The notes under the pieces were generated by a model. That model saw nothing but the letters and a program-made list of their open reading frames with translations. It was not told the origin of the DNA and ran no database searches. A stretch of 64,000 nucleotides of DNA, from positions 310,001 through 374,000 of the forward strand of contig CP126531.1 in NCBI GenBank assembly GCA_030167125.1. Reading direction: 5' to 3'. The position numbers were made by a program, and so were the translations under genes. Below, piece by piece: positions 1 through 9,818 of the stretch. The stretch is from Rhodanobacteraceae bacterium. Its GTDB lineage: Bacteria > Pseudomonadota > Gammaproteobacteria > Xanthomonadales > Rhodanobacteraceae. Positions within the stretch are counted from its first letter, which is position 1, and the number at the start of each line of letters is the position of its first letter.

Positions 1-128
1 ATCAGCACCAGCGCCGGCCAGTACGGCTTGAGCGGCTGGATCAGCCCCGGCAGCGGCATCAGCATCAGCAGCAGCGTGGCCGCGATGCCGATCCAGAACG
101 CCCAGCCTTGTGCGTGCAGGCGGTTCAT
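1..128 (-). CDS. mreD: Rod shape-determining protein MreD (N-terminal part, cut by window edge)
   Basis: This is the first 42 residues of MreD, an inner-membrane protein of the elongasome that works with MreC and MreB in lateral wall synthesis. The visible protein begins MNRLHAQGWAFW and runs into a hydrophobic helix (IGIAATLLLMLMPLPGL), then a second hydrophobic stretch after LKPYWPALVL, as expected for this multi-spanning protein. The ATG at 128 overlaps the mreC stop as ATGA, so the two genes are translationally coupled. Identification rests on this short N-terminus plus its position directly after mreB-mreC; the rest of the gene lies outside the window. Confidence 0.85.
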   Translation of the reverse strand, partial: MNRLHAQGWAFWIGIAATLLLMLMPLPGLIQPLKPYWPALVL

Positions 129-1117
129 GGGTTGATCCGGGACCGGGGACCGGGGACCGGGGACCGGGCGTCACGCACGCCGTGTGGCGCAGAATCCGCC
201 GCGGCTTTGGCGGTGGCGGGCGCCAACGAAGCCGGCGGGCCGACTTCCGGCGCGGGTGCGGGTGGTCCGACGGGATCGGGCTGGTCGCGCAGCAGCAATA
301 CTTCGCCGCTGCGTTGCAGTTCCGCGGCGGGCTTCACCAGCGCTTCGAGGAACATGCCGGAAGGGCCGTGCCGGAGCTTGGTGATGGTGCCGACCGGAAA
401 ACCGGCAGGGAAGCGTCCGCCCAGTCCCGAAGTGACCCACTGGTCGCCGGGTTTCAGATCCGAGGAAAGCGGCAGGTTCGGCACCACCAGTTCATCCGGA
501 TCGCCGGTGCCGTGCGCGATGCCGCGCAAGCCGTTGCGCGACAGCATCACCGGCACCGCGTGGTCGGGATCGATTACCAGCATCGCCACCGAGGCGTGCG
601 GCAAAGTCTCGACGATCTGCCCCATCACGCCGTGCGAATCGATCACCACCTGGCCGACGTGCACGCCCTCGTCGGCGCCGACGTTCAACATCACGTGGTC
701 GCGTGTGGGTCCAAGCTGCACGTCGATCAGCCGCGCCAGTTGCGCCTGCATGCCGAGCAGGTGCTGGGTATCCAGCAATTCCTTCAGGCGCTCGTTCTGG
801 TGCGCCACCGCGCCCATGCGGTTGAGGCGCGCCTCGGCCAGCAGCAAGGCTTCGCGCAACTGCCGGTTCTCGTCGATCAGCGCGCTGCGCTGCGCGAACG
901 CGGTGCTGGCCTCGTGCACCCAGTCGGCCGGCGTTGCCGCGATCCTGTAGATCGGCACGATCGCCGCCGCCGAGAGATAACGCACCCGGTGCAGCCAACC
1001 GTTGCGATGGTCCAGCACCATCAGGATCGCGGCCAGCGCGAGATAGGCGATCAGGCGCAGCGTACCCGCGGTCGCGTCCGAGAAGATCGGAGAGGATTCC
1101 TTTTGCGGAAGCGCCAT
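125..1117 (-). CDS. mreC: Rod shape-determining protein MreC
   Basis: MreC (330 aa) is the bitopic periplasmic scaffold that links cytoplasmic MreB filaments to the wall-synthesis enzymes. An N-terminal membrane segment (about residues 20-38, LIAYLALAAILMVLDHRN) is followed by a coiled-coil stretch (about 70-110, ENRQLREALLLAEARLNRM) and the beta-rich periplasmic domain with typical motifs (NVGADEGVHVGQVVID, GVMGQIVE). The last 50 residues are low-complexity Pro/Ala. The extreme C-terminus ([10 protein letters not shown]) is encoded by a 7-bp tandem repeat, so its length and even its frame could vary without touching the folded domain. It lies 222 bp downstream of mreB and overlaps mreD. Confidence 0.95.
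   Translation of the reverse strand: MALPQKESSPIFSDATAGTLRLIAYLALAAILMVLDHRNGWLHRVRYLSAAAIVPIYRIAATPADWVHEASTAFAQRSALIDENRQLREALLLAEARLNRMGAVAHQNERLKELLDTQHLLGMQAQLARLIDVQLGPTRDHVMLNVGADEGVHVGQVVIDSHGVMGQIVETLPHASVAMLVIDPDHAVPVMLSRNGLRGIAHGTGDPDELVVPNLPLSSDLKPGDQWVTSGLGGRFPAGFPVGTITKLRHGPSGMFLEALVKPAAELQRSGEVLLLRDQPDPVGPPAPAPEVGPPASLAPATAKAAADSAPHGVRDARSPVPGPRSRINP
141..168. repeat. Four tandem copies of a 7-bp unit (GACCGGG) in the mreC 3' end
   Basis: Four perfect copies of GACCGGG sit within the last codons of mreC, 13 bp before the mreD start on that strand. The same heptamer, in reverse orientation, occurs four times in a row just upstream of ruvC (27,763-27,790), with an imperfect array at 27,653-27,680. 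Gain or loss of one unit would shift the mreC reading frame at its very end. Confidence 0.85.
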
Positions 1118-1231
1118 GGCGATGCGGGTGGAGCGAAGCAGGGTTGCAGCGTAACAACAAACGAAATCGAACGGCGGCTTGGAGTTCCCGGTTTCGGCAT
1201 TCGCCCGTCATGGAAGCGGGCCCGGCTCTTC

Positions 1232-1332
1232 TTCCCCCTTCCGCAGGAAGGGGGATCGAGGGGGATGGCTCTTCGCGAGGCGACATCCCCCCGGCGCTGG
1301 CGCGCCGACCCCCTTCCTTCGGAAGGGGGTGA
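1232..1332. repeat. REP-like intergenic repeat, family R1, copy A
   Basis: This element of about 100 bp lies between mreB and mreC. It consists of two hairpins: CCCCCTTCCGCAGGAAGGGGG at one end and ACCCCCTTCCTTCGGAAGGGGGT at the other, with a G-rich run followed by a C-rich run between them (GAGGGGGATGGC ... ATCCCCCC). Two further copies lie between aspS and yebC (inverted orientation) and between ruvC and ruvA. All three are intergenic. It probably forms RNA structure in the mreB-mreC transcript. Confidence 0.8.
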
Positions 1333-1339
1333 CACCTTT

Positions 1340-2425
<1,086 letters not shown>

Positions 2426-2583
2426 TCAGGAGGGAACGCGCCAGTCTAGTTACAGCGGGCGGCTGGCGCAAGGACGAAATGCTGGCAAATCGCCGTCCGG
2501 CCGCGGGTTTCCGGCCGCCCGCTCGAAAGCGCGCGGCACAACCGCTACGATCGCCTGCTTGTGTCCATCGAGGAACCGAACCG

Positions 2584-3522
2584 ATGCCCGCTGCCCTGAT
2601 CTGCGGCTCCATGGCCTACGACACCATCATGGTGTTCGAGGACCGCTTCAAGAACCACATCCTGCCGGACAAGGTGCACATGTTGAACGTGTCGTTCCTG
2701 GTGCCGCGGATGCGCCGCGAGTTCGGCGGCTGCGCTGGCAACATCGCCTACAACTTGAAGCTGCTCGGCGGCGAGCCGATCCCGATGGCAACGGCGGGGC
2801 AGGATTTCGCGCCGTACCGCGCGTGGTTCGACGAACTCGGTATCCGCCTCGACCAGGTGCGCGAAGTACCGGGCACGTTCACCGCGCAGGCCTTCATCAC
2901 CACCGACCAGGACAACAACCAGATCACCGCCTTCCATCCCGGCGCGATGATGCAGAGCCAGTTGAACCGCGTCAGCGACGTCGCCGATGCCGCGATCGGC
3001 ATCGTGGCGCCGGACGGCCGCGACGGCATGCTGCAGCACGCGGCCGAATTCAAGGCGAAAGGCATTCCCTTCATCTTCGATCCGGGCCAGGCGATGCCGC
3101 TGTTCTCGGGCGAGGAGTTCCGCGCCTTCATCGAGCAGGCCGAATACGTGGCGGTGAACAGTTACGAAGCCAGCCTGCTGTCGGAGCGCACCGGCTGGTC
3201 CGAGGCCGACATCGCCAGGCGGGTCAAGGCGTATATCGTCACCCACGGCGCCGACGGTTCGGTGATCCACGCGGGTGGAACGACGCACGAGATTCCGTCG
3301 GCGAAGCCCGAAGCGATCGTCGATCCGACAGGCTGCGGCGATGCGTATCGCGCCGGACTGCTGCACGGCTTGCTGCGGGGCTTCGATTGGCCCACCACCG
3401 GCCGGATCGCATCGCTGATGGGCGCGCTGAAAATCGCGCGGCCCGGCACCCAGAACCACCGCTTCGGCGCGGACGAATTCGCCGCCGAGTTCAGGCGGCA
3501 ATTTTCGTGCGATCTTCCCTGA
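2584..3522 (+). CDS. PfkB-family carbohydrate/nucleoside kinase
   Basis: A sugar or nucleoside kinase (312 aa) of the PfkB/ribokinase fold, probably adenosine-kinase-like. The N-terminal glycine motif is seen in FGGCAGNIAYNLKLLGG (about residues 45-61). The C-terminal signature VDPTGCGDAYRAGLLHGL (about 244-261) contains the anion hole and the catalytic base Asp of GCGD. The start at 2584 was chosen over the upstream extension because it directly precedes the conserved strand (MPAALICGSMAYDTI); the extra 35 residues upstream are Arg/Pro-rich and unlike the family. Related xanthomonad genes are usually annotated only as carbohydrate kinases. The substrate cannot be told from sequence; adenosine is my best guess. 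Confidence 0.85.
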   Translation: MPAALICGSMAYDTIMVFEDRFKNHILPDKVHMLNVSFLVPRMRREFGGCAGNIAYNLKLLGGEPIPMATAGQDFAPYRAWFDELGIRLDQVREVPGTFTAQAFITTDQDNNQITAFHPGAMMQSQLNRVSDVADAAIGIVAPDGRDGMLQHAAEFKAKGIPFIFDPGQAMPLFSGEEFRAFIEQAEYVAVNSYEASLLSERTGWSEADIARRVKAYIVTHGADGSVIHAGGTTHEIPSAKPEAIVDPTGCGDAYRAGLLHGLLRGFDWPTTGRIASLMGALKIARPGTQNHRFGADEFAAEFRRQFSCDLP

Positions 3523-3606
3523 TCGCCCGCGTGTCACGTATGGTTTCGTTCAGGCGCCCGGGCAACAATGCTTCCGCAACCACGGCACAACCTACAGGAG
3601 GTCACC

Positions 3607-4050
3607 ATGCCCATCGCACGCAACCTCGTTCTCGCCGCACTGTTCGCCGGTGCGCCCTTGTCGTACGCCGGCAACGCCCACGCGGCGGGCGGTGAAATCA
3701 GCTGCAGGATGCATTTCGAGATCCACGGCTGGTCGGCGTTCTACAAGACCGCCAGCGGCAGCGGCGACGTCACCTGCAGCAATGGCGAACACATGCGCGT
3801 CCATTTGCGCAGCAAGGGCGGCGGCCTGACTTTCGGCAAGCAGCAGATCGACGGCGTCGGCAAATTCTCCGGCATCTTCCACATCGACGAGATCCTCGGA
3901 ACCTACGTGACCGGCGGCGCGCACGCCGGCGCCGCTGCGTCGGCCAATGGCACCGTGATGACCAAGGGCAACGTTTCGCTGGCGCTGAGCGGTACCGGAA
4001 CCGGCTGGAACCTCGGCGTCGATTTCGGCAAGTTCACCATTTCCAGGTAA
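3607..4050 (+). CDS. Small exported protein of unknown function
   Basis: This 147-aa protein begins with a clear signal peptide (MPIARNLVLAALFAGAPL..., cleavage likely after the AHA at residues 24-26). The mature part is Gly-rich with alternating polar/hydrophobic strands (GEISCRMHFEIHGW, GDVTCSNGEHMRVHLRSKGG, GVGKFSGIFHIDEILGTYV) and two cysteines that could form a disulfide, suggesting a small periplasmic beta-barrel or lipid-binding fold. The start is set by a strong ribosome-binding site (AGGAGG 5 bp before ATG). It is followed 7 bp later by the hemolysin-III gene, so the two are probably co-transcribed. I do not recognise the family. Confidence 0.75.
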   Translation: MPIARNLVLAALFAGAPLSYAGNAHAAGGEISCRMHFEIHGWSAFYKTASGSGDVTCSNGEHMRVHLRSKGGGLTFGKQQIDGVGKFSGIFHIDEILGTYVTGGAHAGAAASANGTVMTKGNVSLALSGTGTGWNLGVDFGKFTISR

Positions 4051-4057
4051 CGACCCG

Positions 4058-4717
4058 ATGACGCGCGCGGGCTGGCTGTCGTCGGCCGGTTACACCTTCG
4101 GCGAAGAAGTCGCCAATGGCGTGGTGCAAAGCGTCGGCATCCTGCTGAGCATCGCCGGGCTGACTACGCTGGTCGCCTTCGCGGCCGTGGACGGACACGC
4201 GCTCGACGTCACCGCGAGCGCCGTGTTCGGCGCGACGCTGATCCTTATGTACACGGTGTCCACGATCTATCACGCGGTGCCGGTGCATGTCGCTCCGCGC
4301 GTGTTGTCGCGGCTGGACCACATCGCGATCCACCTGCTGATCGCAGGCACCTACACCCCGTTCGCGCTGATCACGCTCGGTGGCGCACGCGGATGGTGGC
4401 TGTTCGGCGCGATCTGGGCGCTCGCAGTCTTTGGCAGCGCTTTGCAGTTCACCCGGCTGCGCGAACGGAACGCGTTGAAGATCGGTTTGTATCTTCTGAT
4501 GGGCTGGTTGGGACTGCTGACTTTCGCGCCCCTGTCCGCGCGCCTGGGCTTCGGTGGCACCGCCTTGTTGCTGGCGGGCGGTGCTGCGTACACGCTCGGC
4601 GTGCCGTTCCATCTCTGGAAGAAGCTGCGTTACCACAACGTGCTGTGGCATGCGTTCGTGCTGCTCGGCAGCGTGTTGCACTTCTTCGCGGTGCTGTTCT
4701 ACGTCCTCCCCGCTTGA
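4058..4717 (+). CDS. Hemolysin III family membrane protein (YqfA-like)
   Basis: A 219-aa integral membrane protein of the HlyIII/PAQR-like family. Seven hydrophobic helices are evident. The family signature is present: the conserved Glu of FGEEVANGVVQSVG near residue 15, the SxxxH motif in TVSTIYHAVP (about 67-76), the LDHIAIHLLIAGTYTPF motif (about 88-104), and the histidine cluster HNVLWHAFVLLGSVLHFFAV near the C-terminus. These His residues bind zinc in related proteins, and members are thought to be metal-dependent membrane hydrolases or receptors. Despite the family name there is no reason to infer haemolytic activity here. Confidence 0.93.
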   Translation: MTRAGWLSSAGYTFGEEVANGVVQSVGILLSIAGLTTLVAFAAVDGHALDVTASAVFGATLILMYTVSTIYHAVPVHVAPRVLSRLDHIAIHLLIAGTYTPFALITLGGARGWWLFGAIWALAVFGSALQFTRLRERNALKIGLYLLMGWLGLLTFAPLSARLGFGGTALLLAGGAAYTLGVPFHLWKKLRYHNVLWHAFVLLGSVLHFFAVLFYVLPA

Positions 4718-4793
4718 TCCTCTCCGGTGAGGATTGCAAACGGCGCCTTGGGCACTCGTGCGCTACCATGCCGCTTCCGGAAAAGGGTGCGGC

Positions 4794-5528
4794 ATGGCGA
4801 TTCCGATCCTGATGTACCACAACGTGGCCGAAGTGCCCGAGGCGCTGCATCCGGATGGCCGCTGCCTGTACGTGACGCCCGATGCGTTCGCGGCGCAAAT
4901 GGGCCTGCTGGCGCGCCTGGGCTGGCGCGGCGTATCGATGAGTGAAGCAATGCCGTACCTGCGCGGCGAGAAGCGCGGGCGGGTCGCCGCCATCACCTTC
5001 GACGACGGCTACCTCGATAATCTCGAAAACGCGATGCCGGTGTTGCAGCGGCATGGGTTCAGTGCGACTTGTTACGTCGTCAACGGCTGCATCGGCAAGT
5101 ACAACCTGTGGGATGCCGAACGGCTGGGCGTCGAGAAGCCGATGATGACCGTCGCGCAATTGCGCGCGTGGCGCGCGGGCGGGATGGAGATCGGCGCGCA
5201 CACCCGCAACCACGTGCACCTGACGCGGTGCGACGACGCGCAGCTGCGCGACGAAGTCGCTGGCGGCAAGGCCGACCTCGAAAGCCTGCTCGGCTTCGAG
5301 GTTCCGCAGTTCTGTTATCCCTTCGGCGATGCCGATGCGCGCGTGGCGAAGGCCGCGCGCGATGCCGGCTACGCGGCATCGCCCACGGTGAAGCGCGGAC
5401 GCGCGCGCCGCGGCATGGATCCCTTCATGCTGCCGCGCGTCGCCATCGACAATGCCGATTCGCTGGCGAAGTTCGTGTTGCGCGTTTTCACGCCGCTCGA
5501 AGACGTCCGTGCGCGCAAGGCGGCGTAG
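4794..5528 (+). CDS. Polysaccharide deacetylase (NodB-type, CE4)
   Basis: A 244-aa carbohydrate esterase family 4 enzyme that probably removes acetyl groups from a cell-surface polysaccharide. Catalytic motif 1 TFDDGY (residues 68-73) supplies the base Asp and a metal-binding Asp; the metal-binding HxxxH pair is in GAHTRNHVHL (about 134-143); a third motif is in CYPFGDADARV. The protein opens with IPILMYHNV, the usual start of cytoplasmic or extracellular NodB domains, and has no obvious signal peptide. I chose ATG 4794 because it opens exactly at the conserved strand; an upstream in-frame start would add 20 unrelated residues. Confidence 0.9.
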   Translation: MAIPILMYHNVAEVPEALHPDGRCLYVTPDAFAAQMGLLARLGWRGVSMSEAMPYLRGEKRGRVAAITFDDGYLDNLENAMPVLQRHGFSATCYVVNGCIGKYNLWDAERLGVEKPMMTVAQLRAWRAGGMEIGAHTRNHVHLTRCDDAQLRDEVAGGKADLESLLGFEVPQFCYPFGDADARVAKAARDAGYAASPTVKRGRARRGMDPFMLPRVAIDNADSLAKFVLRVFTPLEDVRARKAA

Positions 5529-5558
5529 GCGCGGGTCAGCGCGCCCACCCTGCGTGTT

Positions 5559-7376
5559 TCAATGCGCCTGGTGCGCCGGGATGAACTGCTTGTCCACCGC
5601 TTCCGCTAGCTGATCCGGCGGCAGCAGTCCCTGCGACAGGATGAAGTCGTTGAACTGCTGCAAATTGAACTTGCTGCCCAGCGCGATCTCGGTGTGCGCG
5701 CGCAACTCGAGGATGCGCGAGTAGCCGTAGAAGTACGCGGTGGCCTGTCCCGGCGAGCGGAACATGAAGCGGTCCAGTTCCTCGCGCGCGAAGGCTTCGG
5801 AGATGCCGACGTCGTTGACCAGGATGTCGTGCGCGCGCTGGCGGTCGATCAGACCCAGGTTCAACATCGGATCGAGGAACGCACGCGCGGCACGCAGCAG
5901 GCGCAACTGCAGCGCGATCATCTGTCCGCCCGCGGGTTCGTACGGCACCATCATCCATTCCGCGTACAGCGCCCAGCCTTCCACGTTGACGCTGTTGAAC
6001 GCGAACAGCGAGCGCGCCAGCGACACGCCGTGCTCGACCATCGCCGAGAACTGCAACTCGTGGCCCGGACGGCCTTCGTGCGCGGTCAGCGTCCACGCGC
6101 AGGCCTTGCAGGTGAAGTCGTCATACGCCTCGTTCTTGCCGTTTCCCGAGGGCGGATTGCCCAGCGGCAGCACGAATTGGCCGCGCTCGCCGTGGTTGTT
6201 GATCAGCGGCGGCGGGTCCATGTGCGGCGCGGGTTGCGCGGCGCTCTCGGCTTCGGACGCGAGGCGCATGATCATCTTGCGCTGGGGCAGGGTGACGATG
6301 TGCTGGTCGCGGATGATCGCCTCGATCTTGTCGATCACCGTCTGGTAATACGGCTCGATGTTGTTGCGGTCGAGTTGCTGCTTTTTCAGATCCTTGATGA
6401 CCGTGCGGTAATCGGTGGTCGGCGCGAAACCTTCCGCCTTGGCGACGTAGGGCGCGAGCGTTTTCATTTCGTTCTGGATTTCCATGAACGATTTCTGCGC
6501 CTGCTTGATCAGCTCCTGCGGCGGGATGTCGATGCCGACGTTTTTCAAATTGTCGGCGTAGACCGGCTCTGGCAAGCGCGCGTCGGTGCGCGCGCGCGGC
6601 AGCACCGTGGATTTCACCCACGCGTCGTAATCGCTCAACTGCTTCTGCAGCGCATCCAGCGCGGGGCCGGCGCCGTCGATCTTGTACTTCGCGTACAACT
6701 TGCGGATGCCGTCGACGTAGCGCTGGGTGTTGGCGAGGTTCTGTTCCACCTCGGCCTTGTACGGGCCCAGCAGTTTCTTGTCGCCGGCCTTGGCGTCGAA
6801 CAACGCTTCGGCCTCTTTCGTGACCGGCGTGCAGCCGGGCGCCATGCCGACGTAGCACTTCAGCCGCGCCAGCGCGTGCGGGCGGCGCGCGGGTGCGACC
6901 TGGTCCTGCAGCAGCACGAATTCGCCCTGGAAAATCGTCTGGCCGACGTCGGTGTAGGGCAGCATGTACTGATCCTGCAGCTTGCTGCTTTCGATGAAGC
7001 GGCCGGCCGCGTCGATCATGATCTCGAGGTCTTCGCGGACGTTCGCGTCGGTGGTTTTCGCGAGATCCGCCTTCAGCGTGTCGCGCGCTTGGCTCAGGGC
7101 TTCGCGCGAACGCACGTCGACGTTCGGCTTCAGGTCGACGACCTTGTCGTCGTAACCCGGCAGGCCGAATTGCGAGGCGGACTCCGGATTGAATTCGGCC
7201 ATCGGCTTCAGCAGCACCTGCGCGTAGCGGTTGCTCTGCACCACCCACGCGGGCGGCGGCACGGGTGCATTGTCCGGACGCAGGTCGGGTTTCGCCGAAG
7301 GCGGCGGCGCGGCGAAGGCCGCGGGCGACGCGGACAGGACGAACGCCGCGACGGCGGCGAGTGTACGTTGGCTCAT
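5559..7376 (-). CDS. DUF885 family exported protein (putative metallopeptidase-like)
   Basis: A 605-aa protein with an N-terminal signal peptide (MSQRTLAAVAAFVLSASPAAFA) followed by a DUF885 domain covering nearly all of the mature chain. The characteristic motif HEGRPGHELQF (about residue 430) resembles the HExxH zinc-binding signature of gluzincin-like peptidases, and a downstream EGWALYAEWMM supplies the likely third ligand Glu. The family is widespread in Xanthomonadales, usually as periplasmic proteins or lipoproteins of unproven activity. It is convergent with the deacetylase (31 bp apart) and stands alone on its strand. Confidence 0.9.
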   Translation of the reverse strand: MSQRTLAAVAAFVLSASPAAFAAPPPSAKPDLRPDNAPVPPPAWVVQSNRYAQVLLKPMAEFNPESASQFGLPGYDDKVVDLKPNVDVRSREALSQARDTLKADLAKTTDANVREDLEIMIDAAGRFIESSKLQDQYMLPYTDVGQTIFQGEFVLLQDQVAPARRPHALARLKCYVGMAPGCTPVTKEAEALFDAKAGDKKLLGPYKAEVEQNLANTQRYVDGIRKLYAKYKIDGAGPALDALQKQLSDYDAWVKSTVLPRARTDARLPEPVYADNLKNVGIDIPPQELIKQAQKSFMEIQNEMKTLAPYVAKAEGFAPTTDYRTVIKDLKKQQLDRNNIEPYYQTVIDKIEAIIRDQHIVTLPQRKMIMRLASEAESAAQPAPHMDPPPLINNHGERGQFVLPLGNPPSGNGKNEAYDDFTCKACAWTLTAHEGRPGHELQFSAMVEHGVSLARSLFAFNSVNVEGWALYAEWMMVPYEPAGGQMIALQLRLLRAARAFLDPMLNLGLIDRQRAHDILVNDVGISEAFAREELDRFMFRSPGQATAYFYGYSRILELRAHTEIALGSKFNLQQFNDFILSQGLLPPDQLAEAVDKQFIPAHQAH

Positions 7377-7450
7377 GGCGAAACCCTCCCTCGGAATGCG
7401 GGCACGCTAGCACGCCGGAGACAACGCCGGATGGGCCGAAAGTCAGCCCG

Positions 7451-8311
7451 TCACGGCGTGGCGAAATCGCCCTGGTAGGCCGGCTTCAGGAACTTCGCGA
7501 ACACGCTCGCCGGAACCTCCACCGTCTGCGTGCCGAACACGTAAGGAGCGACCTGGTACGGCGGGAAGATCAGCGCGAGGCCCGGGCTCGGCGCGTCCGG
7601 CGTGGCGCCGGCCTGCACCACGAACACGGAGTAGTTCACGGTGGTCGGCTTGGTGCCGCCGTCCAGCATCTGCAGCATGTTGGCCTTCCATTCGCGGATC
7701 GCGTCGGGCGAACCTTCGCCGGGCTTGGGCGCGTCCGCCATGAACTTCTTCAGCAGCGTGTCGTGCGCGAAGTTGGCCAGCGCCTTGCGCGCGGCGTCGG
7801 GATCGGTGAACAGGTCATCCAGCGTGACCAGCTTGCCGGCCTTGCGGTCGAACACGAACGCGGCCTGCACCGGATTGGGATGCGCGCCGCCGGTGTCCTG
7901 CATGCCGGTCTCGCGCACGCTGATGAAGGCCGGCGTTTGCGCCGCGACCTTGAAGTCCAGCAGCAAATCGAGTTGCCGGTTGGCGAATTCGGGAAGCGTG
8001 TCCGGATCCGGCAGCGCTTGCAGGAAATCGCGCTTGGCGGCGTCGGCCGTGGTGCGCATCGCGTCGGACAACGGCTTGGCGTCGGCGGGCAACGCCGGCA
8101 ACGTGATCGCGATCTTGTAGTGCCTGGTGACGGCGTGGTCGCCGGGCAAGGGCGCCGAGCTTGCCGAGGCCGGCGCGGTCGCGGTCGCGGGAATCACCGG
8201 CGCAGAGGCGCTGGCCACCGGCGCGGAAGCCGGCGTCGTTGCAGGCTGTTGCTGGCACGCGGACAGCGCAAGGGTGGCGAAGGCGGCGCAGAGGATCGGG
8301 GACGCTTTCAT
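7451..8311 (-). CDS. Lipoprotein with DUF3298/RsiV-like domain
   Basis: A predicted lipoprotein (286 aa). The start at 8311 gives a classic lipoprotein signal (MKASPILCAAFATLALSAC, lipobox LALSAC), followed by an Ala/Ser/Pro-rich linker and a folded region from about residue 65. That region resembles the DUF4163-DUF3298 (RsiV C-terminal) fold, with FVFDRKAGKLVTLDDLF and the closing GLALIFPPYQVAPYVFG, a pattern seen in many proteobacterial surface lipoproteins. RsiV itself binds lysozyme, but that function should not be carried over. The longer ORF start upstream would bury the signal and is rejected. Confidence 0.83.
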   Translation of the reverse strand: MKASPILCAAFATLALSACQQQPATTPASAPVASASAPVIPATATAPASASSAPLPGDHAVTRHYKIAITLPALPADAKPLSDAMRTTADAAKRDFLQALPDPDTLPEFANRQLDLLLDFKVAAQTPAFISVRETGMQDTGGAHPNPVQAAFVFDRKAGKLVTLDDLFTDPDAARKALANFAHDTLLKKFMADAPKPGEGSPDAIREWKANMLQMLDGGTKPTTVNYSVFVVQAGATPDAPSPGLALIFPPYQVAPYVFGTQTVEVPASVFAKFLKPAYQGDFATP

Positions 8312-8403
8312 CGTGGCGGCTTTGGCGGTGCGATGCGCGAGTCTAGGCGGCAGCGTGTTAAGCAATTGCTGGGCGGCGCGGCACGCGGCCTTATCATTGG
8401 CGC

Positions 8404-9399
8404 ATGCAATCGACCAATGCGAACGCGTGGCGCCTGTGCGTTGCGCCCATGATGGACTGGACCGACATGCACTGCCGGTACTTCCATCGCCTGCTCAGCC
8501 CGAACGCGCGCCTGTACACCGAAATGGTGACCGCGGCCGCGCTGATCCACGGCGACCGCGCGCACCTGCTGGCGCACAATCCCGAGGAACATCCCGTCGC
8601 GCTGCAGGTGGGCGGCGCCGAACCGCGTGAACTGGCGCTGGCGGCGCGCATGGGCGAAGAGGCAGGCTACGACGAGATCAACCTCAACGTCGGTTGTCCG
8701 TCGGATCGCGTGCAATCGGGACGCTTCGGCGCCTGCCTGATGCGTGAGCCGGCGCTCGTCGCGGACTGCGTGCGCGCGATGCGCGAGGCCGTGCGCGTGC
8801 CGGTGACGGTGAAGTGCCGGATCGGCGTGGACGACCAGGACGACGATCATGACTTGTTCGCGTTCGCTTCGCGCATGGTCGACGCCGGCGTGGAAGTGCT
8901 GATCGTGCACGCGCGCAAGGCCTGGCTGCAGGGCTTGTCGCCGAAGCAGAACCGCGAAGTGCCGCCGCTCAATTACGCGCGGGTGCACCGCCTGAAACGC
9001 GAGTTCCCGAACCTGACGGTGGTGATCAACGGCGGCCTCGGCGGACTTCCCGCCGTGCAGGCACAGCTGCCGCACGTCGACGGCGTGATGCTGGGGCGGC
9101 TCGCCTATCACGAGCCTTACGCACTCGCGTGCATCGATGCGGCATTGACCGGCAGCGTTCCGCCTTCGCGTGAAGCGGTGTTGTTGCGCATGCGCGCCTA
9201 CATCGAACGCCAGCGCGCCGGCGGTGTCCGTCTTGCCGCGATCACCCGCCACGTGCTCGGGCTGTATCACGGCCAGACCGGCGGCAAGGCGTTCCGGCGG
9301 GTGCTGTCGGAACGCACGCACGCGGCGGATGCGGGCTGGGAAGCGGTGGCAGCCGCGCTCGACGAAGTGCGGCTGCTCGGCGAGCGCCGGGCCGCCTGA
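8404..9399 (+). CDS. dusA: tRNA-dihydrouridine(20/20a) synthase DusA
   Basis: DusA (331 aa) is an FMN-dependent enzyme that reduces uridine 20/20a in the D-loop of tRNAs. Visible motifs are the N-terminal FMN-binding APMMDWTD (residues 16-23), the catalytic cysteine in NVGCPSDRVQSG (about residue 99), the substrate-binding KCRIGVDD, and the phosphate-binding INGGLGGL near residue 205. The QSGRFGACLM stretch after the catalytic Cys distinguishes DusA from DusB/C. It starts 92 bp from the divergent lipoprotein gene and appears monocistronic. Confidence 0.96.
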   Translation: MQSTNANAWRLCVAPMMDWTDMHCRYFHRLLSPNARLYTEMVTAAALIHGDRAHLLAHNPEEHPVALQVGGAEPRELALAARMGEEAGYDEINLNVGCPSDRVQSGRFGACLMREPALVADCVRAMREAVRVPVTVKCRIGVDDQDDDHDLFAFASRMVDAGVEVLIVHARKAWLQGLSPKQNREVPPLNYARVHRLKREFPNLTVVINGGLGGLPAVQAQLPHVDGVMLGRLAYHEPYALACIDAALTGSVPPSREAVLLRMRAYIERQRAGGVRLAAITRHVLGLYHGQTGGKAFRRVLSERTHAADAGWEAVAAALDEVRLLGERRAA

Positions 9400-9497
9400 C
9401 GACGGCGCCAGGCCTGCGCCCGGCGGCATGTTCAGCACGAATTCAATGGGTGGCCGGATGATCGGAGGCTGAAGTTTGCGCGAGATCCGCGTCCATC

Positions 9498-9818
9498 ATG
9501 AAATCCCGCGTCCTTTCCATGCTGCTGGCTGGCGCCCTCACGGCGTGCGCCACCGGTGCTTTCGCAGCGCCGCCGCGTTCGGCCGCGCCGCCACCGCCGC
9601 CTCCCCATCCGGCCAGCCTCGAGCAGGCCGTCCGGCAGGTGCAGCACCAGACGCGCGGGCATATCCTTGCCGCTGATACGGTGTCACGTGGCCAGACCAA
9701 CGTCTATCGGATCAAGGTGCTGACGCCGCAGGGCAAGGTCCAAGTGATGCAGTTGCATTCGAACCCGCCGGCGCAAGGCCATTCGAGCAAGTCCAAATCC
9801 GATCAAGGAGGAGCCTGA
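9498..9818 (+). CDS. Small secreted PepSY-like protein upstream of a PhoP-type regulator
   Basis: A 106-aa protein with a signal peptide (MKSRVLSMLLAGALTACATGAFA), a proline stretch (PPRSAAPPPPPPHP) and a short domain (LEQAVRQVQHQTRGHILAADTVSRG...YRIKVLTPQGKVQVMQLH) typical of PepSY-like modules, which often inhibit proteases or sense the envelope. Its stop codon overlaps the start of the response regulator (TGATG), so it belongs to the same operon. This makes it a good candidate for an accessory input to, or product of, the two-component system. The domain assignment is by pattern only. Confidence 0.78.
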   Translation: MKSRVLSMLLAGALTACATGAFAAPPRSAAPPPPPPHPASLEQAVRQVQHQTRGHILAADTVSRGQTNVYRIKVLTPQGKVQVMQLHSNPPAQGHSSKSKSDQGGA